Positions 15,467-24,059 of a DNA stretch of 36,916 nucleotides are shown in pieces (position 1 is the stretch's first letter; every line of letters begins with the position of its first letter). The notes under the pieces are model-generated. The model had not been told where the DNA came from. It saw nothing but the letters and a program-made list of their open reading frames with translations, and ran no database searches. The stretch covers positions 1 through 36,916 of the forward strand of contig CALJYC010000127.1 of assembly GCA_937984275.1 (NCBI GenBank), read 5' to 3'. The DNA is from an uncultured bacterium. Its GTDB lineage: Bacteria; Myxococcota_A; Polyangia; Polyangiales; Houyiibacteriaceae. The position numbers were made by a program, and so were the translations under genes.

Positions 15467-16359
15467 GCGCTCACCTCCGCGACGAACGAATCTTCCCCGA
15501 GGACGTCCTGCAAGCGCAGCGCTTCATCGCGCTTGGGCGCCAGAGCAAACATGCAGCCTCCTCCGCCGGCGCCCGTCATCTTGGCGCCAAGCGCTCCCGC
15601 GTGTCGTGCGGCTTGGCACATGTCGTCCAGTTTGGTGGTGCATAGCATCAGCGAGCTGAGGATCGTGTGGTTCAAGTCGAGCAGTTGCCCGAGCGCGATG
15701 TGGTCGCCGGCCTCGATGGCAAGCTTGGCGTTGCGCACCAGCACCTCGATGCCTTCGAAAGCCTTGTTCACGCGCTTTCGGTCGCTCTTCAACTGCCTGC
15801 CAACGGAGGCCACCATCTGTTTCGTGCTCGAGGACTCGCCACTGTAACCGATCACCAAGTGCAACGGCTTGTTCGAGCGTAGCGGCCGAAGGGCATCCCC
15901 CTTGCGATAGAACCCAACGCCTCCGATCGCCGACATGGTGTTGTCGATTCCCGATGGATTGCCATGAAAGATCTCCTCCCAAGCAAGTGCCGCCGTCGCG
16001 AGGTCGGTCCGCGAACGCTCGATGCCGAGGGCCTCGTCGATCGCGTCCAAAACGGCTACGCCGATCGCGGCGGAGCAGCCGAGCCCCGCACCGGCCGGGA
16101 GATCGACCTGCGCGCTCACCTCGAGCGGGGGTCGCGATGGATACATCGCCAGCGCAACAGCAAACGCTCGTTCGAGGGGCTCGTCTCCTTTGGGATCGGC
16201 CCTGAGCGCCAAGTCCCAAGGTGAGAGCCGCAGGAGGTCGCGCTCGGCTGCGGCCGCGGTGGCGGTGACGCCCCGTTCGATGCCCACCGCGATCGCCGGG
16301 CAACCGTGAACCACCGCATGCTCCCCAAGCAAGATGACCTTGCCTCTTCCGAAGCCCAT
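15463..16359 (-). CDS. Mevalonate kinase (GHMP family)
   Basis: This enzyme phosphorylates mevalonate to 5-phosphomevalonate. The 298-residue protein has GHMP motif 1 'GKVILLGEHAVVHGCPAIA' (~6-24) and motif 2 'LPAGAGLGCSAAIG', in which the usual GLGSS is GLGCS. The acidic 'GNPSGIDNTMSAIGG' contains the catalytic Asp, and motif 3 is 'KMTGAGGGGCMFAL' near the C-terminus. 'GEHAVVHG' and 'GNPSGIDN' are characteristic of mevalonate kinase. The ATG shares one base with the TGA of the upstream polyprenyl synthase (TGATG), which implies translational coupling. With its neighbours it forms a continuous mevalonate-to-prenyl-diphosphate route. Confidence 0.92.
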   Translation of the reverse strand: MGFGRGKVILLGEHAVVHGCPAIAVGIERGVTATAAAAERDLLRLSPWDLALRADPKGDEPLERAFAVALAMYPSRPPLEVSAQVDLPAGAGLGCSAAIGVAVLDAIDEALGIERSRTDLATAALAWEEIFHGNPSGIDNTMSAIGGVGFYRKGDALRPLRSNKPLHLVIGYSGESSSTKQMVASVGRQLKSDRKRVNKAFEGIEVLVRNAKLAIEAGDHIALGQLLDLNHTILSSLMLCTTKLDDMCQAARHAGALGAKMTGAGGGGCMFALAPKRDEALRLQDVLGEDSFVAEVSA

Positions 16360-17381
16360 CAGGTCCCTCGGTCCGTGAGCCGCCCTGTCACTTCCTCGAG
16401 CAACTGCTTGGCTTCTTCGTCGAATGGGCTCGTCGCCAGGGCGCTACGCGCCTCGTCGGCCAAGAACCCGAGCCGCGTCTTGACCTCCCGTTCCGCCGCG
16501 GACAGAACCTTGGTGGCAGCGAGGACCTCGTCGTCTGTCGCATCGGCGCGTCCCCAGACGCCCTCGAGCACTGCTCGTTCCGCGTCGCCGTGACCGAGCC
16601 TACCAAACGCTGCCACGACGGCGTTGTGCTTGCCGTGCCGCAGGTCATCCCCCGGCTTTCCGGTCTGCTCGGCGTGCCCGAACGTTCCGAGGAGATCGTC
16701 CCGGAGCTGAAACGCGACCCCGAGGGGCGTGGCCCAACGGCGCAGTGATTGCATGCCCGCCTCGTCCGCATCGGCGAGGATGCCCCCAAGCTCCGCCGGC
16801 CCGCGAGTCGTGTAACTCCCGGTCTTCAGGTCGTGCATTCGCTCGACATCTCCGTCGGTCATCAGGTCGAGTTGCTGTCCCGCAAACACTTCCTTCTGGA
16901 TTCTCACGAAGAGCGCCAAGCCTTCCTCCCGCCGGCCCTCAGGAAAGTTGCCGCTGAGCAGAAGCTCCCAACCAAAGGTCGAAGCCAAATCCCCAGCGAG
17001 GATTCCGAGGCTCGCGCCCAAATGATCGTTCCTGTGCTTCTTTTGGAACGCGTAGTGTACCGCAGGCCCTCCACGGCGTTCGTCGTCCTCGTCCATCCAG
17101 TCGTCGTGAATCAGCAGGTACGTCTGCAGAAGCTCCAAAGCGGCGCCGACCTCGAAGGTCGGGCTGAGGTCACTGGCTCCACTGGCGGCCCTATAGGCGG
17201 CCGCGGTGACGATCGGCCGGAGCCGTTTACCCCCACGCATCGTCAGGTCGCGAACCTCGGTGACCAGCTCGATGGCCTGTGGCGACAGGCGACTGGCTTC
17301 CTCGCACTTCGACTCGAAAAATCGATCCAGGATGTCGTCGACGTCCCGACGGATGCCTCCCATCCAAGACTCGAGATCCAT
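16359..17381 (-). CDS. Polyprenyl diphosphate synthase, probably geranylgeranyl type
   Basis: This enzyme condenses isopentenyl diphosphate with allylic diphosphates to build a linear isoprenoid chain. The 340-residue protein has 'RGGKRLRP' near residue 50. The first Asp-rich motif is DDWMD (Asp93, Asp94, Asp97) and the second region is 'FQLRDDLLGTFG', where the usual final Asp is Gly. The residue five before the first motif is Tyr88, and no two-residue insertion is present in the motif. By the established chain-length rules this pattern matches type I (archaeal-like) GGPP synthases. I chose the ATG at 17381, after AAGGG, giving a normal length. Another in-frame ATG at 17471 would overlap the divergent isomerase start by 14 bases. 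It is first in the mevalonate operon. Confidence 0.9.
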   Translation of the reverse strand: MDLESWMGGIRRDVDDILDRFFESKCEEASRLSPQAIELVTEVRDLTMRGGKRLRPIVTAAAYRAASGASDLSPTFEVGAALELLQTYLLIHDDWMDEDDERRGGPAVHYAFQKKHRNDHLGASLGILAGDLASTFGWELLLSGNFPEGRREEGLALFVRIQKEVFAGQQLDLMTDGDVERMHDLKTGSYTTRGPAELGGILADADEAGMQSLRRWATPLGVAFQLRDDLLGTFGHAEQTGKPGDDLRHGKHNAVVAAFGRLGHGDAERAVLEGVWGRADATDDEVLAATKVLSAAEREVKTRLGFLADEARSALATSPFDEEAKQLLEEVTGRLTDRGT

Positions 17382-17457
17382 TTGCCCTTGCGCCACGGTG
17401 TCAGTGTCCTTATTCCGAGCTACGTACACGGCAGGACGCTGCCGAGCAAGCAACGCG

Positions 17458-18498
17458 ATGACCTCAGACATTGAGCAGAGAAAGGCCGACCATCTCGATC
17501 TGTGCGCGACCGACGATGTCGCGTTTCGGCAGCGCACCACCCTTCTCGAATGCGTACGGCTGGTACATCAGGCGCTTCCCGAGGCCGACTTCGACTCGAT
17601 CGACACCCGTGTTCGGCTGCTAGGCAAGGAGCTCCGCGCGCCGTTGTTGATCGCCGCGATGACCGGCGGGCACGAGCGCGCCGCCGAAATCAACCAAGCC
17701 CTAGCCTCAGTCGCCAATGAGCTTGGCTACGCGTTCGGCTTGGGAAGTCAGCGCGCGATGCAAAAGCGCCCAGAGACGAGTTGGACGTACCAGGTTCGCA
17801 AGCGCGCGCCTCACGCCCTGCTCTTCGGCAACGTTGGCGTGGTGCAGGCGCGCGACCTGTCCACCGACACCATCGCACAGATGTTGGCAGAAGTTGGCGC
17901 CGACGCCCTGTGCGTGCACATGAACCCTGCCATGGAGCTGGTTCAACCCGAGGGCGATCGCAATTTCAGCGGTTGTCTCCAGACCTTCCAACGACTCTGG
18001 GCGGAGCTCGATGTGCCGGTCATTGCGAAAGAGACCGGGAACGGGATCAGCCGTGAGGTCGCGGCCCAACTTCGTGCGATCGGGATCCGGCACGCCGACA
18101 CCTCGGGTGCGGGCGGCACCTCGTGGGTCGGCGTCGAAACCTTGCGCGCCGACGGCGACGGGCAAGCGCTCGGCGAGGCGCTATGGGATTGGGGTATCCC
18201 CACGGCAGCGTCGGTTCGATATTGCGTCGAAGCGGGGATGACAACGATCGCGACTGGTGGCATCCAAACCGGCATGGACGTGGCCCGGGCAATCGCCCTC
18301 GGGGCGAGTTGTGCCGGCATCGCGCGCCACGTCTATCAGGCGTTTCTCGGAGGCGGCACCGACGGCGCGCGCTCGTTCTTGCTGCGAATCGAGCGTGAGC
18401 TTCGCTCGGTCATGCTGCTCTGTGGCGCCAAGACGATCGAAGAGCTTCAGCAGGCACCACGCATCGTAACAGGCGAGCTCCGCGACTGGCTCGCCTAG
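17458..18498 (+). CDS. fni: Isopentenyl-diphosphate delta-isomerase, type 2 (FMN-dependent)
   Basis: This enzyme interconverts isopentenyl and dimethylallyl diphosphate using reduced FMN and Mg2+. The 346-residue protein starts with 'QRKADHLDLC', the conserved substrate-contacting N-terminus. It then shows 'AAMTGGHERAAEIN' and 'GLGSQRAM' (FMN binding), 'HMNPAMELVQPEGDRNF' (Gln and Glu of the active site), and 'VIAKETGNGIS'. 'DTSGAGGTSWVGVE' and the phosphate-binding 'ATGGIQTGMDVARAIALGA' complete the set. The ATG at 17458 directly precedes the conserved start. The frame is open further upstream, but that part overlaps the divergent synthase in antisense. It provides the allylic primer needed by the synthase. 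The stop at 18496-18498 abuts the stop of the convergent channel gene. Confidence 0.95.
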   Translation: MTSDIEQRKADHLDLCATDDVAFRQRTTLLECVRLVHQALPEADFDSIDTRVRLLGKELRAPLLIAAMTGGHERAAEINQALASVANELGYAFGLGSQRAMQKRPETSWTYQVRKRAPHALLFGNVGVVQARDLSTDTIAQMLAEVGADALCVHMNPAMELVQPEGDRNFSGCLQTFQRLWAELDVPVIAKETGNGISREVAAQLRAIGIRHADTSGAGGTSWVGVETLRADGDGQALGEALWDWGIPTAASVRYCVEAGMTTIATGGIQTGMDVARAIALGASCAGIARHVYQAFLGGGTDGARSFLLRIERELRSVMLLCGAKTIEELQQAPRIVTGELRDWLA

Positions 18499-19545
18499 TT
18501 AGCTTTCGGCGGGGGCTTCGCTCGGGACGGTTTCGCGCTCTTCAGGCGCGTAGCGCAGCAAGTCTTCGACACGCTCGAGGAGCTCTCCCTCAAAATGCAC
18601 CGAAAAGCGCGGCTCGAGGAGTTTTGTTCGAACGCGCCAGACGACCGGGTCGGCGGGGTCGCGGAGCACTACCGGCGTGGCTCCGGCCAGCACCCAAGGT
18701 GAGCTGAGGATCGCGTCGGTGAGGGCCATACGCACCTTGCCTGCGTCGTTGTAGCCTTCGAGGCGCACCACCACCTCGTGCTCGGCTTCCGCGCCCGCGT
18801 CGTACACCATCGGCGCGCCGACCATCGCGCGATTGGGTACCGTCAACCGATGGCCTTGTCCGTCACGTAGCCAAGTCGCCCGGAGCGACCGTCCTTCGAC
18901 GGTACCTTGGAAACCATCGCCCGAAACCCACATGCCCCTCTTCACGCGGCGCTCAGCTGCCAAGATTCCACCCGCAACTAGATCGGCGAACAGATCGCGC
19001 ACGGACCATCCCACGACCAATGCGAGAACGAGCAGCGTCCAGAGAATCCAGTCCTGACCGGCAGGGACCAATTGGAGGACAATCGCCAGAAGAAGCCCGA
19101 AGCCGGCCAACCGCAAAGCGAAGACCAGGACGCCCAAGACGCGCCGCAACGGAATATTGGTCGTGATCCAACTGCGGGCGCGCTCGGCGAGGAACAGCGC
19201 GACCCCCACGCCCAGGAGTGAAAGGAACAGGATTAGAAGCTGGTTGCGGTCGTCAGACGGCGGAGGTTCCTGCTCCAGTGGGAGTGCTGGAGGCGCCTTC
19301 GCGATCCAGTGTGGCGGCTCCAGAGAAGGCTCACTCGGTCGCGTCTCCGGTTTGACGGGAGCCGCCGGCGTGGGCGCAGGCTTGCTCTGCGGGACCGGCT
19401 CGGGTGCGGGCGGCGCAGGCGGTTCCGCTTGCTCCTCGGGTCGATTTGATTGCCACGCGGACGGGTCGAGCAGCTGGGCTCCGGCGGGGGCCGCGATCGA
19501 CGCGACCAGGAGCACCGACAAGCAGGAACGGCGAAGTGTGCTCAT
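18499..19545 (-). CDS. MscS-like mechanosensitive channel with Pro-rich periplasmic segment
   Basis: A likely tension-gated channel releasing small ions and solutes on osmotic downshock. The 348-residue protein has a signal peptide (~1-23, cleavage near 'AGA'). A Pro/Ala/Glu-rich exported stretch (~33-92) is followed by three membrane helices (~98-200). The pore helix and beta domain follow the MscS pattern: 'GWSVRDLFADLVAGGILAAE', then 'WVSGDGFQGTVEGRSLRATW' and 'RLTVPNRAMVG'. The Gly/Ala packing of the TM3 helix is less regular than in E. coli MscS, so gating may differ. Its ATG shares one base with the stop of the antiporter-NTPase fusion. Being last in a K+ transport operon fits a role in volume or K+ release control. 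Antisense reading upstream to 19725 was rejected. Confidence 0.86.
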   Translation of the reverse strand: MSTLRRSCLSVLLVASIAAPAGAQLLDPSAWQSNRPEEQAEPPAPPAPEPVPQSKPAPTPAAPVKPETRPSEPSLEPPHWIAKAPPALPLEQEPPPSDDRNQLLILFLSLLGVGVALFLAERARSWITTNIPLRRVLGVLVFALRLAGFGLLLAIVLQLVPAGQDWILWTLLVLALVVGWSVRDLFADLVAGGILAAERRVKRGMWVSGDGFQGTVEGRSLRATWLRDGQGHRLTVPNRAMVGAPMVYDAGAEAEHEVVVRLEGYNDAGKVRMALTDAILSSPWVLAGATPVVLRDPADPVVWRVRTKLLEPRFSVHFEGELLERVEDLLRYAPEERETVPSEAPAES

Positions 19546-22500
19546 CACAGCACCCACCCTCGCTCCGCGAATACGCGGCCCAACACCCCTCGCAAGTGGA
19601 CCGCGATCACGAACGCTCCCTCGCGCTCGTCGAGCAAGCCGAGGTGTGCGAGCCGGCTCAACTGCGCCTGCGCGGTGTTGACGTCGAGCCGGAACAGCCT
19701 CGATTGGCCTGCCGCGTCGATCCAACCTTCACGCGCGATCTGATAGAGGTTGACCAAGATATCGTCCGGAAGGCGCCGCACGCGCGCGTAAGACGAAGCC
19801 GGAATCGGCCCAACGTGCACGATGTCATCTTGGATGCCCCGGATCGAAGCGAGCCATAGTCGGAGCGCATCGCGCACGAGACCACCGGTCGCTTCGTGAA
19901 GCTCGTGGAAGTATTGATCGTACGGCCGGCGAATGCGGGTGGCGCTCCGCGCAAACAAGCCTTCGATTGGCGAGCCCTCTCCGCGATCGAACGAGTGTTC
20001 AAAACCGCTCAACCGGTGCCTGGCGATGACCGCAGCTTGAAGCTCCTGCTCGTTCAACGGGTCGAGCCGGATCGTCTCTGGGAACGCGTCTCGCAATGGC
20101 GCGACCGTCGAGGCGAAGTTCCAGAACAGCACGGCGCCATGTGCCAACCAACGGCGCCGGCCCCCTTCCTCGATGATGCCTTTGACGAATCGGCGAAGTG
20201 GGGCGAACCCTCCCGGCGCCATCGAGAGCATCCAATGAAGGCCGTCTACGACGACGAGCTGCCCTTCCGGGGCGTCCTGGAAAATCGCGTCGACGTCCTC
20301 GACGCTCACTGGAGCGGTGAACACGACTCGCTTCACGTTCTTCCAACGGCGGCTTCGCACGATCGCGCTCGAAACCGCCGCCTTGCCGACGCCGTCGACG
20401 CCGATCAGCGCGACCGACCGCAACCGTCCCTTGACCTCGCTCGAAAGCACGGCCTCGGCGCGGCGGATCTCTTGGTCACGGCCGGTGAGCACGTCTCCGG
20501 CCTCCATCGTGTCGGCAGCGAAGAGCCGGCGGTAGACCAGCGGCAGGTCAGCCGCCACATCAGGAGCGGCGAACGTTCCCGCAGACAGCTCCTCAGTCGG
20601 CAACGCTCCAGTGAGGCCGAGACGCTCGCTCCAACGCTCCAGCTGCTCCTCGCCGAACAAGGCACGAAGTCCGCCGCGCAACTGGGCCTTGAGCCGCTTG
20701 CTGCGAGGCACGCGCTCCGCCTTTTCGATCATTCGAAGGCCGCTGGCGGCGCGGCGCATGGCCTCTAGCCGCGACTTACTGAACGAGCCCTCGGCCAGTT
20801 CGCCGCGAAGCGTTTCGAGTGTGCCGAGCGCCGCGTCACGCATCTCGGTTTCGATCATTGCGGGCCAGCCCTTGGCTTCGGCGCGGATCTCCTCGAGCGA
20901 ATTGTAGCTCCGCTCGAGTTGGCCATAGACCATGTCGCGGAGCAGCGTGTGCATCTCTTCTGGGATCGCCTCGTCGTGGACGATTTCCAGCTCCGCGGTA
21001 GCCAGCTCCACGTTGAAGGCGACAACACGTTCGAGCTCTTGCAGCACGTTCGCCAACGGCTGGATGCGCTCCGCGAGCTCACGGCGGCTTGCGAGCAACT
21101 TCGGCGCCACACGGCTGTCGATGTAGGTGAGCACCACTTCTCGAAAGGGCACCTCGACCTCGGGCAGCGAAGTTGGCAGGCGCCACTCGCCGGTTTGGCG
21201 TTGCCCCACGGTCACCCGGTAGCGTGGGGTGAGGCTGCGGCAGGCATCGACCAAGGTATCGAGCAGGGGCGCGATCTTCGTGTCGTCGCTCAGGTCTTGA
21301 TAGAGCTCGGTGGTCACACGGGCGGCTTCGCCTGTGGCCTTGCTCGTCGCCTCCGTAGCCTGGCGCAGCGCGGCGGCAAGCTCATCACCGGAGTAGTCGC
21401 TCTCAAGCTCGGTATTGAGCTCCCCGAGCGCGTTGTGAAGCGTGTCACTCACGCGTTCCACCTGCGAGATCGCGCGCCGCTTGACCGTGTTGGTGAGCCG
21501 CAAGACGTACTCGGCAACGTTATCTTTGATGCGCGCTTCGAGCCCCAGCAGCTCCAGCTCCATCGCGAGTGAGGAGTACTCGGCCGAGCTCGCCTTTCGA
21601 AGGTTGGACACGTCCTTCGTGAGCGTCTCCATAGCGCGCATGCGGTTTGCGAAACGCCGGCTGGTACGGCGCTCGCTCGTCCGCAGGTCCAGTGTCCCGA
21701 AAATCGGGAGGTCTTCCTTCATTTGGACGAAGCCAGAGGCAAGCGCACTGGCCGCGCGATGAGTCCCGTCGCCCGTGATCCGAACGATTTCGTCGAGCGC
21801 TAGAGCAAGCTCCTCTTCCACGTCATGTCGCAGTTGAACGAGCTGCGCCTCGAGGTCGGCGTCGGGTGCGGCGGCTTCGTCTACGATGTCGTCGTAGCCT
21901 GCAATCACCCCATCAAAGAGGCTTCGCGTCCGTGCTGCGAGGTGCCTGTCGGCTTCAACGAAAAGTGCAGCCAAACCCTCGAGCCGCGCCGGCGCGTCAT
22001 ACGAGAGATGGAATCGGCCCAAAGCACGCAGCCGAACGTCGCGCGTCGGGGCGCCTTGCCCGAAGGCTTTGCGCCAGGCCGCTCTCACACGAAGAACCTG
22101 GCGCCGAAACGCTTTCCCAATTGAATCGCTTTCCTTCGACTGGAACGACACCGCTTCGTACGGAGCGGTGACGATCTCTGGCAGCTCGTCGACCAACCCG
22201 TCGACGTTGTCCAGCATGGTTTCCGGAGTCCATGTCAGCTTGGCGAGCGTCACCGACCGTCCGAGCACGATCCCCCGCCAGTGTGCTGCCAAATCGGATT
22301 GTGCGGAGCGCAGCATCGTCACCAGCTCATCGCGCTCGGTACCCTCCCCTGCGCGCGCTTGCACCGTCAAACGTCGATGGTGACGCAGAAACTCGCGTCG
22401 CAAGTCGCGCAAGTACTTCCCGGCGTCGAGCTGGAAATCCCGAAGCGGCCCTGTCGATACCTCGCGAACGATGCTTTGAAGATCGCCCGCGAGATCCTGC

Positions 22501-24059
22501 ATGCGATTGTTGAGCTCCGCGCTCTTGGTGTGCAATGGGGAGCCCCACAGATCCTTCTTGCCAACGTGCTCGGGCCAGGGCTCGAGTTGTTTGACCGCGC
22601 CCTCCTCGCCTAGGGGTCGCATAGAAGGAGGTTTCACCGACAAGTGCCTTGCCGGAGTGAGCGACGCGCGACTGGTGCTCGTCTCCCCCGAGAGAGTCAG
22701 GCCCATCTTGAACATCACCGGCCCGATCAGCTCGTTGATCGCGACACCCCCGATGATCAACGTCTCGAGCGACCGCCCGAGCTCACCGAATGTGTTTCCG
22801 ATGATCGCGGCAAGCAGGATCGACACCCCCGCCTGTGAAACGAACCCCATCCACCCGAAGTTCTGTGTCGCCTCGTCCGCCTTGGCGAGCCGGGCGCCCA
22901 CCTTGGTGCCGGAGTAGATCGCGAATGCGCGGACGCCAACCAGGGCCACCGCGAACAACGCGACCTGTTGGAGCTCCTCCAGATGGAGCTTTGCGCCGGC
23001 GAGCGTAAAGAAGACGACGTAGACCGGCAGCGACAGGCGCTCCACAGTCTCGATGAGTCGGTGCCCCGTCTTCGAGAAGTTGGAGACGCCGAAGCCGGCG
23101 GCGAGGAACACCAGCACCGGGTCCCAACCAAGCTCCGCGGCGATAAAGGCGACGAGGTATACGACGCCAACGACGAAGATCAGAAGCTCCTGGTTGACGT
23201 ACCGAATGTAGAGGGCCATCAGGCCGCCCACGACGACCGCCCCAAAAATGATCGAGAAAACGATGTGCTGCAGGAGGTAAGCCACGATGCCGCCCTCCAT
23301 CGTGGTCACGCCGACTTGCTGCGCGAGGACCACTTGGGCGACCGCAAACGCCACCACGACGATCACGTCCTTGAGGACCACCACCGACAGGACGTTCCTC
23401 GTCATCGTGCCCGCGGCCCGCGATTCCATGATCACGGCGATGGTGGCGGCTGGAGAGGTTGCCAAGGCCACCGAAGCGACCATCGCGCCCACCGCCAACG
23501 CAGCCGCCATCGGCAAACCCTCGATACCCGGCAAGCCGATGAAAGGCACCGCGCCCGAAATCAACCAGAAGAATGCGGTGACCAACACACCGATGGACAC
23601 GATCTGCGCTGCGAGAATGGAGCTGATCGCGCGAAACCCCTTCTTGAGCCCTTCGATCTTGAGCTCGCCACCGGCAGTGAGCGCAATCAAAGCAACTGCG
23701 AGCGAGTCGAACAAACTGAGTTGCTCGATCACGTCTGCGTTGAGAATGCCCTGGTCGAAAGGCGCGGGGAGCCCCAAGCCAGTCAGCGCTTTCGCCAGCG
23801 AAGGGCCGAACACGAGACCCGCGATCAAGTAGCCGGTGATGTGGGGTAGGCGGATCTGGGCGACGAGCCCACCGATCGTGTAGCTCGCCAAAACAACGAA
23901 GCCGAAGGCGAGCATTCCGCTCGGGTCGAAGCCGTCTTGAGCGAACTGCTCGAACTGATACAGCGCCACCATGCCGAACAGCAGCAGAATGATGACGGTG
24001 ATCTGCCGGCGCGCGTGGGTCTCTTCGCCGGGCGGAGGCATGCTGTATGCGCCCGTCAT
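19545..24059 (-). CDS. Large fusion: CPA2-like cation/H+ antiporter, long helical region, C-terminal P-loop NTPase
   Basis: The product has 1504 residues in three parts. (1) Residues ~15-455 form a polytopic antiporter-like domain with about 12-13 hydrophobic segments, including 'ITGYLIAGLVFGPSL', 'ATSPAATIAVIMESRAAG' and 'SVVVLKDVIVVVAF'. At the position of the usual ion-binding pair (Gln-Asp, Asn-Asp or Asp-Asp) it has Lys230-Asp231. (2) Residues ~460-1190 are charged and helical with many heptad-like stretches and no recognised domain. (3) Residues ~1195-1504 carry a 'GRDQEI' entry, Walker A in 'IGVDGVGKAAV' (Lys1226), Walker B in 'LVVVDGLHWM' (Asp1272), and a C-terminal winged-helix-like tail. 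This looks like a STAND/AAA-type ATPase. The ATG shares a base with the TrkH stop. I know of no characterised protein with this architecture; the regulatory role of the NTPase is inference. Confidence 0.85.
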   Translation of the reverse strand: MTGAYSMPPPGEETHARRQITVIILLLFGMVALYQFEQFAQDGFDPSGMLAFGFVVLASYTIGGLVAQIRLPHITGYLIAGLVFGPSLAKALTGLGLPAPFDQGILNADVIEQLSLFDSLAVALIALTAGGELKIEGLKKGFRAISSILAAQIVSIGVLVTAFFWLISGAVPFIGLPGIEGLPMAAALAVGAMVASVALATSPAATIAVIMESRAAGTMTRNVLSVVVLKDVIVVVAFAVAQVVLAQQVGVTTMEGGIVAYLLQHIVFSIIFGAVVVGGLMALYIRYVNQELLIFVVGVVYLVAFIAAELGWDPVLVFLAAGFGVSNFSKTGHRLIETVERLSLPVYVVFFTLAGAKLHLEELQQVALFAVALVGVRAFAIYSGTKVGARLAKADEATQNFGWMGFVSQAGVSILLAAIIGNTFGELGRSLETLIIGGVAINELIGPVMFKMGLTLSGETSTSRASLTPARHLSVKPPSMRPLGEEGAVKQLEPWPEHVGKKDLWGSPLHTKSAELNNRMQDLAGDLQSIVREVSTGPLRDFQLDAGKYLRDLRREFLRHHRRLTVQARAGEGTERDELVTMLRSAQSDLAAHWRGIVLGRSVTLAKLTWTPETMLDNVDGLVDELPEIVTAPYEAVSFQSKESDSIGKAFRRQVLRVRAAWRKAFGQGAPTRDVRLRALGRFHLSYDAPARLEGLAALFVEADRHLAARTRSLFDGVIAGYDDIVDEAAAPDADLEAQLVQLRHDVEEELALALDEIVRITGDGTHRAASALASGFVQMKEDLPIFGTLDLRTSERRTSRRFANRMRAMETLTKDVSNLRKASSAEYSSLAMELELLGLEARIKDNVAEYVLRLTNTVKRRAISQVERVSDTLHNALGELNTELESDYSGDELAAALRQATEATSKATGEAARVTTELYQDLSDDTKIAPLLDTLVDACRSLTPRYRVTVGQRQTGEWRLPTSLPEVEVPFREVVLTYIDSRVAPKLLASRRELAERIQPLANVLQELERVVAFNVELATAELEIVHDEAIPEEMHTLLRDMVYGQLERSYNSLEEIRAEAKGWPAMIETEMRDAALGTLETLRGELAEGSFSKSRLEAMRRAASGLRMIEKAERVPRSKRLKAQLRGGLRALFGEEQLERWSERLGLTGALPTEELSAGTFAAPDVAADLPLVYRRLFAADTMEAGDVLTGRDQEIRRAEAVLSSEVKGRLRSVALIGVDGVGKAAVSSAIVRSRRWKNVKRVVFTAPVSVEDVDAIFQDAPEGQLVVVDGLHWMLSMAPGGFAPLRRFVKGIIEEGGRRRWLAHGAVLFWNFASTVAPLRDAFPETIRLDPLNEQELQAAVIARHRLSGFEHSFDRGEGSPIEGLFARSATRIRRPYDQYFHELHEATGGLVRDALRLWLASIRGIQDDIVHVGPIPASSYARVRRLPDDILVNLYQIAREGWIDAAGQSRLFRLDVNTAQAQLSRLAHLGLLDEREGAFVIAVHLRGVLGRVFAERGWVL

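Noticed and set aside
19546-19725. N-terminal extension of the MscS-like protein (60 codons)
   Set aside because: It overlaps the fusion gene in another frame and would hide the signal peptide; the TGATG junction at 19545 gives a normal start.
22968-23849. Open plus-strand frame of 293 codons opposite the fusion antiporter domain
   Set aside because: Its composition is His/Asp/Arg-rich, the mirror of hydrophobic helices on the other strand.
19545-24059. Fusion gene as an artefact of two adjacent genes
   Set aside because: The frame is continuous with no in-frame stop and consistent amino-acid composition throughout. The helical region joins both ends without a clear internal start with a ribosome site. 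A sequencing error cannot be fully excluded.
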